Made by a program: the position numbers and the translations under genes | Assembly: GCF_022879575.1 (NCBI RefSeq) | Contig: NZ_CP084262.1 | Coordinates: 186,001 to 250,000 of the forward strand | Source of the DNA: Caballeronia sp. SL2Y3 | GTDB taxonomy: Bacteria > Pseudomonadota > Gammaproteobacteria > Burkholderiales > Burkholderiaceae | Length of the DNA: 64,000 nucleotides | Direction of reading: 5' to 3' | Shown: one piece after another, positions 61,467 to 64,000 of the stretch | How positions within the stretch are numbered: position 1 is the first letter of the stretch | How the letters are laid out: each line of letters opens with the position of its first letter | Notes under the pieces: generated by a model | Seen by the model: the letters and a program-made list of their open reading frames with translations, nothing else | Database searches by the model: none | Told to the model about the DNA's origin: nothing

Positions 61467-63325
61467 ACCCCGACCTCATCCAGTACTACAGCCGCGAACT
61501 GCAGCATATCCGCGAAATGGGCGGGGAATTCGCGCAGGCGTTTCCGAAGATCGCGGGACGGCTGGGCCTCGAAGGCTTCGAATGCGCCGACCCTTACGTC
61601 GAGCGTCTGCTGGAAGGTTTTGGCTTTCTCGCCGCCCGCGTCCAGATGAAGATCGACGCGGAGTTTCCACGCTTCACGCAGCATCTCGCGGAACTGGTCT
61701 ATCCGCACTATCTCGCGCCGACGCCGGCGATGACCGTCGTGAACGTGCAGCCTGACTTGACGCATCCCGCTCTCGCCGAGGGCGTGTCCGTGCCGCGCGG
61801 CACCGCCTTGCACGGCCGGCTCGACGGTGAACGCGCGACGCGTTGCGAATTCCGCACCGCGCATGGGTTGACGCTGTGGCCCGTCGAACTCTCGGCGGCG
61901 CGCCTCTTCACGCATACCGGCGCGATGCCGGGCATCGAAGCGCGCCTGCCTCGCGGCGTGAAGGCGGGCCTGCGTCTGACCTTGCGCGCGGCCGGCGGGC
62001 GCAAGCTGCGCGACCTGGCGATCGAGCGTCTGCCCATTTATTTGCGCGGCAACGATGGCGTTGCCGCGAAGCTCTACGAGTTGCTGATTGGCTCGACGCT
62101 CGGCGTCGTGGCGGGCGATGCCGTGCTGCCGGCCTCCGCGCTGCGCCCGCTCGGTTTCGGTGACGAGGAAGCGTTGCTGCCGGTGAGCGAGCAATCGTTT
62201 CCGGGCTATCGGCTGCTGCAGGAGTATTTCGCCTGCCCGCAGCGTTTCATGTTCGTCGGTATCGAGGGACTGCGTGCTCGACTGGCGCGTTGCGACAAGA
62301 GCGAGATGGAACTGATCGTGCTGCTGTCGCGCGCGGACACCGCGCTGGAACAGGTCGTCGATCAGGCGAATTTCGCGCTGCATTGCACGCCCGCGATCAA
62401 TCTGTTCCCGCGCCGCGCCGATCGCATCGCCGCGACGGGCGAGCAGTTCGAATATCACGTGGTCGTCGATCGCACGCGGCCGCGCGACTTTGAGGTCTTC
62501 CGCATTCAGGGCGTGACGGGATACCGTGCGGGCGGCGGCGAGATCGCATTCCAGCCGTTCTACCGCATGCGCGATCTCGGTATCGACGATCCCGATGCCG
62601 CGTTCTTTCAGGTGCGTCGCGAGAAGCGTCTGCCGTCGGCGCGCGAGAACGAGCGCGGCGTCCGGCCTGCGGCGCGTTCCTCCTATGCGGGCAGCGAAAC
62701 GTGGATTGCGCTCGTGGACACGCGTGAGTCGCCTTATCCCGCCGATCTTCATCAGCTCGGCATCAGCGTGCTGTGCACCAACCGCGATCTCACGCTGACC
62801 ATGCCCCTCGGACGCGGCGAGACCGATTTCACGCTGGAACTCGAAGCGCCCGTCGCGGCCGTGCGCTGCGTGGCCGCGCCGAGCCGTCCGTTGCCTTCGT
62901 ACGCGCAGGGCGCGGTCGCATGGCGGCTGCTGAGCCATCTGTCGCTGAACCACGGCTCCCTCGTGGACGATGCCGACGGCAGCGGCGCGCGCGCCATGCG
63001 CGATCTGCTCGCGCTCTACGCGCCCGAAGGCGACAGCGCGGCCGCGCGTCAGATCGATGCACTGCGCTCGATTCGCTCGAACGCAGTCACGCGCCGGTTG
63101 CCCTCGCGCGGCCCGATCGTATTCGGGCGCGGCCTCTCGCTCGACGTGCTGCTCGACGAGAGCGGATTCGAAGGTGCGAGCGCGTTTCTGTTCGGCGCGG
63201 TGCTCGCGCGCTTCTTCGAGCAATACGCCTCGTTGAACGCCTTTACGGAAACCATCGTGTCGTCGGTGACGCGCGGTGAAATCATGCGCTGGGCGCCGGA
63301 GAGCGGACGATGCCGGACGCTGTGA
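61463..63325 (+). CDS. tssF: T6SS baseplate protein TssF
   Basis: A 620-residue baseplate component (VasA/ImpG type) beginning MNPDLIQYYSRELQHIREMG, with GFECADPYVERLLEGFGFLAARVQMKIDAEFPRFTQHLAELVYPHYLAPTPAM and, near the end, FGRGLSLDVLLDESGFEGASAFLFGAVLARFFEQYASLNAFTETIV. Full length. It overlaps tssG by 16 bp. Confidence 0.97.
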   Translation: MNPDLIQYYSRELQHIREMGGEFAQAFPKIAGRLGLEGFECADPYVERLLEGFGFLAARVQMKIDAEFPRFTQHLAELVYPHYLAPTPAMTVVNVQPDLTHPALAEGVSVPRGTALHGRLDGERATRCEFRTAHGLTLWPVELSAARLFTHTGAMPGIEARLPRGVKAGLRLTLRAAGGRKLRDLAIERLPIYLRGNDGVAAKLYELLIGSTLGVVAGDAVLPASALRPLGFGDEEALLPVSEQSFPGYRLLQEYFACPQRFMFVGIEGLRARLARCDKSEMELIVLLSRADTALEQVVDQANFALHCTPAINLFPRRADRIAATGEQFEYHVVVDRTRPRDFEVFRIQGVTGYRAGGGEIAFQPFYRMRDLGIDDPDAAFFQVRREKRLPSARENERGVRPAARSSYAGSETWIALVDTRESPYPADLHQLGISVLCTNRDLTLTMPLGRGETDFTLELEAPVAAVRCVAAPSRPLPSYAQGAVAWRLLSHLSLNHGSLVDDADGSGARAMRDLLALYAPEGDSAAARQIDALRSIRSNAVTRRLPSRGPIVFGRGLSLDVLLDESGFEGASAFLFGAVLARFFEQYASLNAFTETIVSSVTRGEIMRWAPESGRCRTL

Positions 63326-64000
63326 CCTTGTTCGAACGCTTCGCCGCCGATGCGAACCGCTTCGATTTCTTTCAGGCGGTTAGGCTCATCGACGCGGCTC
63401 ATCCGGCCTGCCCGCGCACCGGCGCGTCCCTGCGTCCGCGCGACGATGCGGTGCGCTTCGGCCAGGAACCGGAGTTGATCTTCTTTCCGACCACGCTGAA
63501 GCAATTCGTCGGCATGCAGGCGCAGCCGCCCAGGCTCGTCGTCAACTTCTTCGGCCTGCTCGGACCGAACGGCCCGATGCCCACGCATCTGACCGAATAC
63601 GCGCGCGATCGCGCGCGCAATGCCGGCGATCCGACCTTTGCGCGCTTTCTCGATGTGTTTCATCACCGCATGACGTCGCTGTTCTATCGCGCATGGGCGG
63701 CCGCCCAGCCGGTCGTCAGTCTGGATCGCCGCGACGACGATCGCTTTTCGTCCTACGTCGGCACGGTGTTCGGGCTCAATCAGCCGTCGCTGCGCAACCG
63801 CGACTCGGTGCACGACTTCGCCAGGCTGCATTTCGCCGGGCTGCTGGCGGGGCCGACGCGCCATGCCGCCGGCTTGCGGCTGGTGCTGTCGCGTTATTTC
63901 GGGCTGCCGGTGCAGGTGACGCAGAACGTCGGTCACTGGCTGAAGCTGCCCGACGAGGCACGCTCGCGGCTCGGCGCGCCCGACGACGCCGCGCGCATGG
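63310..64000 (+). CDS. tssG: T6SS baseplate protein TssG, cut by the window edge
   Basis: The first 230 residues of a VasB/ImpH-type protein: MPDAVTLFERFAADANRFDF, FQAVRLIDAAHP, VNFFGLLGPNGPMPTHLTEYA and FLDVFHHRMTSLFYRAW. It begins inside the 3' end of tssF. The C-terminus and the rest of the T6SS (tssH, J, K, L, M, vgrG) are beyond the right edge. Confidence 0.96.
   Translation, partial: MPDAVTLFERFAADANRFDFFQAVRLIDAAHPACPRTGASLRPRDDAVRFGQEPELIFFPTTLKQFVGMQAQPPRLVVNFFGLLGPNGPMPTHLTEYARDRARNAGDPTFARFLDVFHHRMTSLFYRAWAAAQPVVSLDRRDDDRFSSYVGTVFGLNQPSLRNRDSVHDFARLHFAGLLAGPTRHAAGLRLVLSRYFGLPVQVTQNVGHWLKLPDEARSRLGAPDDAARM

Noticed and set aside
1..64000. CRISPR arrays, rRNA, tRNA and prophage genes
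   Set aside because: None seen; no spaced 25-40-bp repeat series, cloverleaf candidates or phage structural genes were recognised by eye.

Overview
The window looks like a chromosomal segment of a high-GC betaproteobacterium of the Burkholderia sensu lato group (Paraburkholderia/Caballeronia-like). The basis is family content: DUF3443 and DUF3455 proteins, a cellulose operon carrying bcsE/F/G, Burkholderia-type porin and CheW sequences, and a type VI secretion (T6SS) cluster. No rRNA, tRNA, CRISPR array or intact mobile element was seen. Calls rest on reading motifs by eye; no database search was run.

Layout. 0-5 kb (minus strand): a Tat-exported tyrosinase running off the left edge, a two-gene unit of a phosphodiesterase-like lipoprotein and a small exported protein, and a decayed IS110-type transposase. 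5-9 kb: a CHASE3-GGDEF diguanylate cyclase, small lipoproteins including an entericidin, and a Crp/Fnr-type regulator. 9-14.3 kb: a divergent chemotaxis island, with cheW (apparently frameshifted) and an sCache receptor on the minus strand, and a 4HB receptor, an unknown 123-residue protein and cheY on the plus strand. 15-23 kb: an orphan TpsA-like adhesin with GLUG repeats, an NlpC/P60-like lipoprotein, a DUF3443 lipoprotein and a membrane-anchored TAXI-type binding protein.

24-39 kb: one plus-strand cellulose operon, bcsB-Z-C-E-F-Q-A-G-R, tightly packed with several ATGA/TGATG overlaps. It holds the c-di-GMP-responsive synthase (BcsA with PilZ, BcsB), the export channel (BcsC), the endoglucanase (BcsZ), the c-di-GMP sensor BcsE, BcsF, the phosphoethanolamine transferase BcsG, and BcsQ/BcsR. 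The E. coli-type RQABZC and EFG sets are therefore merged and reordered here.

39-49 kb: redox and accessory genes (DUF2269 protein, NmrA/DoxX-like fusion, LysR regulator with aldo/keto reductase, two SDRs around an HxlR regulator, a 14-TM-type MFS exporter, an orphan dppA). Two gene remnants lie here, an ene-reductase N-terminus and a porin C-terminus. 49.8-55 kb: a peptide ABC importer operon with a fused double ATPase. 55.6-64 kb: a possible ADP-ribosyltransferase-like protein and a DUF3455 protein, then tssA-B-C-hcp-E-F-G of a T6SS, with tssG cut by the right edge.

Themes: c-di-GMP and the cell surface (cyclase, cellulose, adhesin, T6SS), and repeated small-scale gene decay. The most useful leads are the cheW frameshift, the putative effector beside the T6SS, the merged bcs operon with altered BcsZ and BcsQ motifs, and the overlapping divergent start codons near 40.72 kb.
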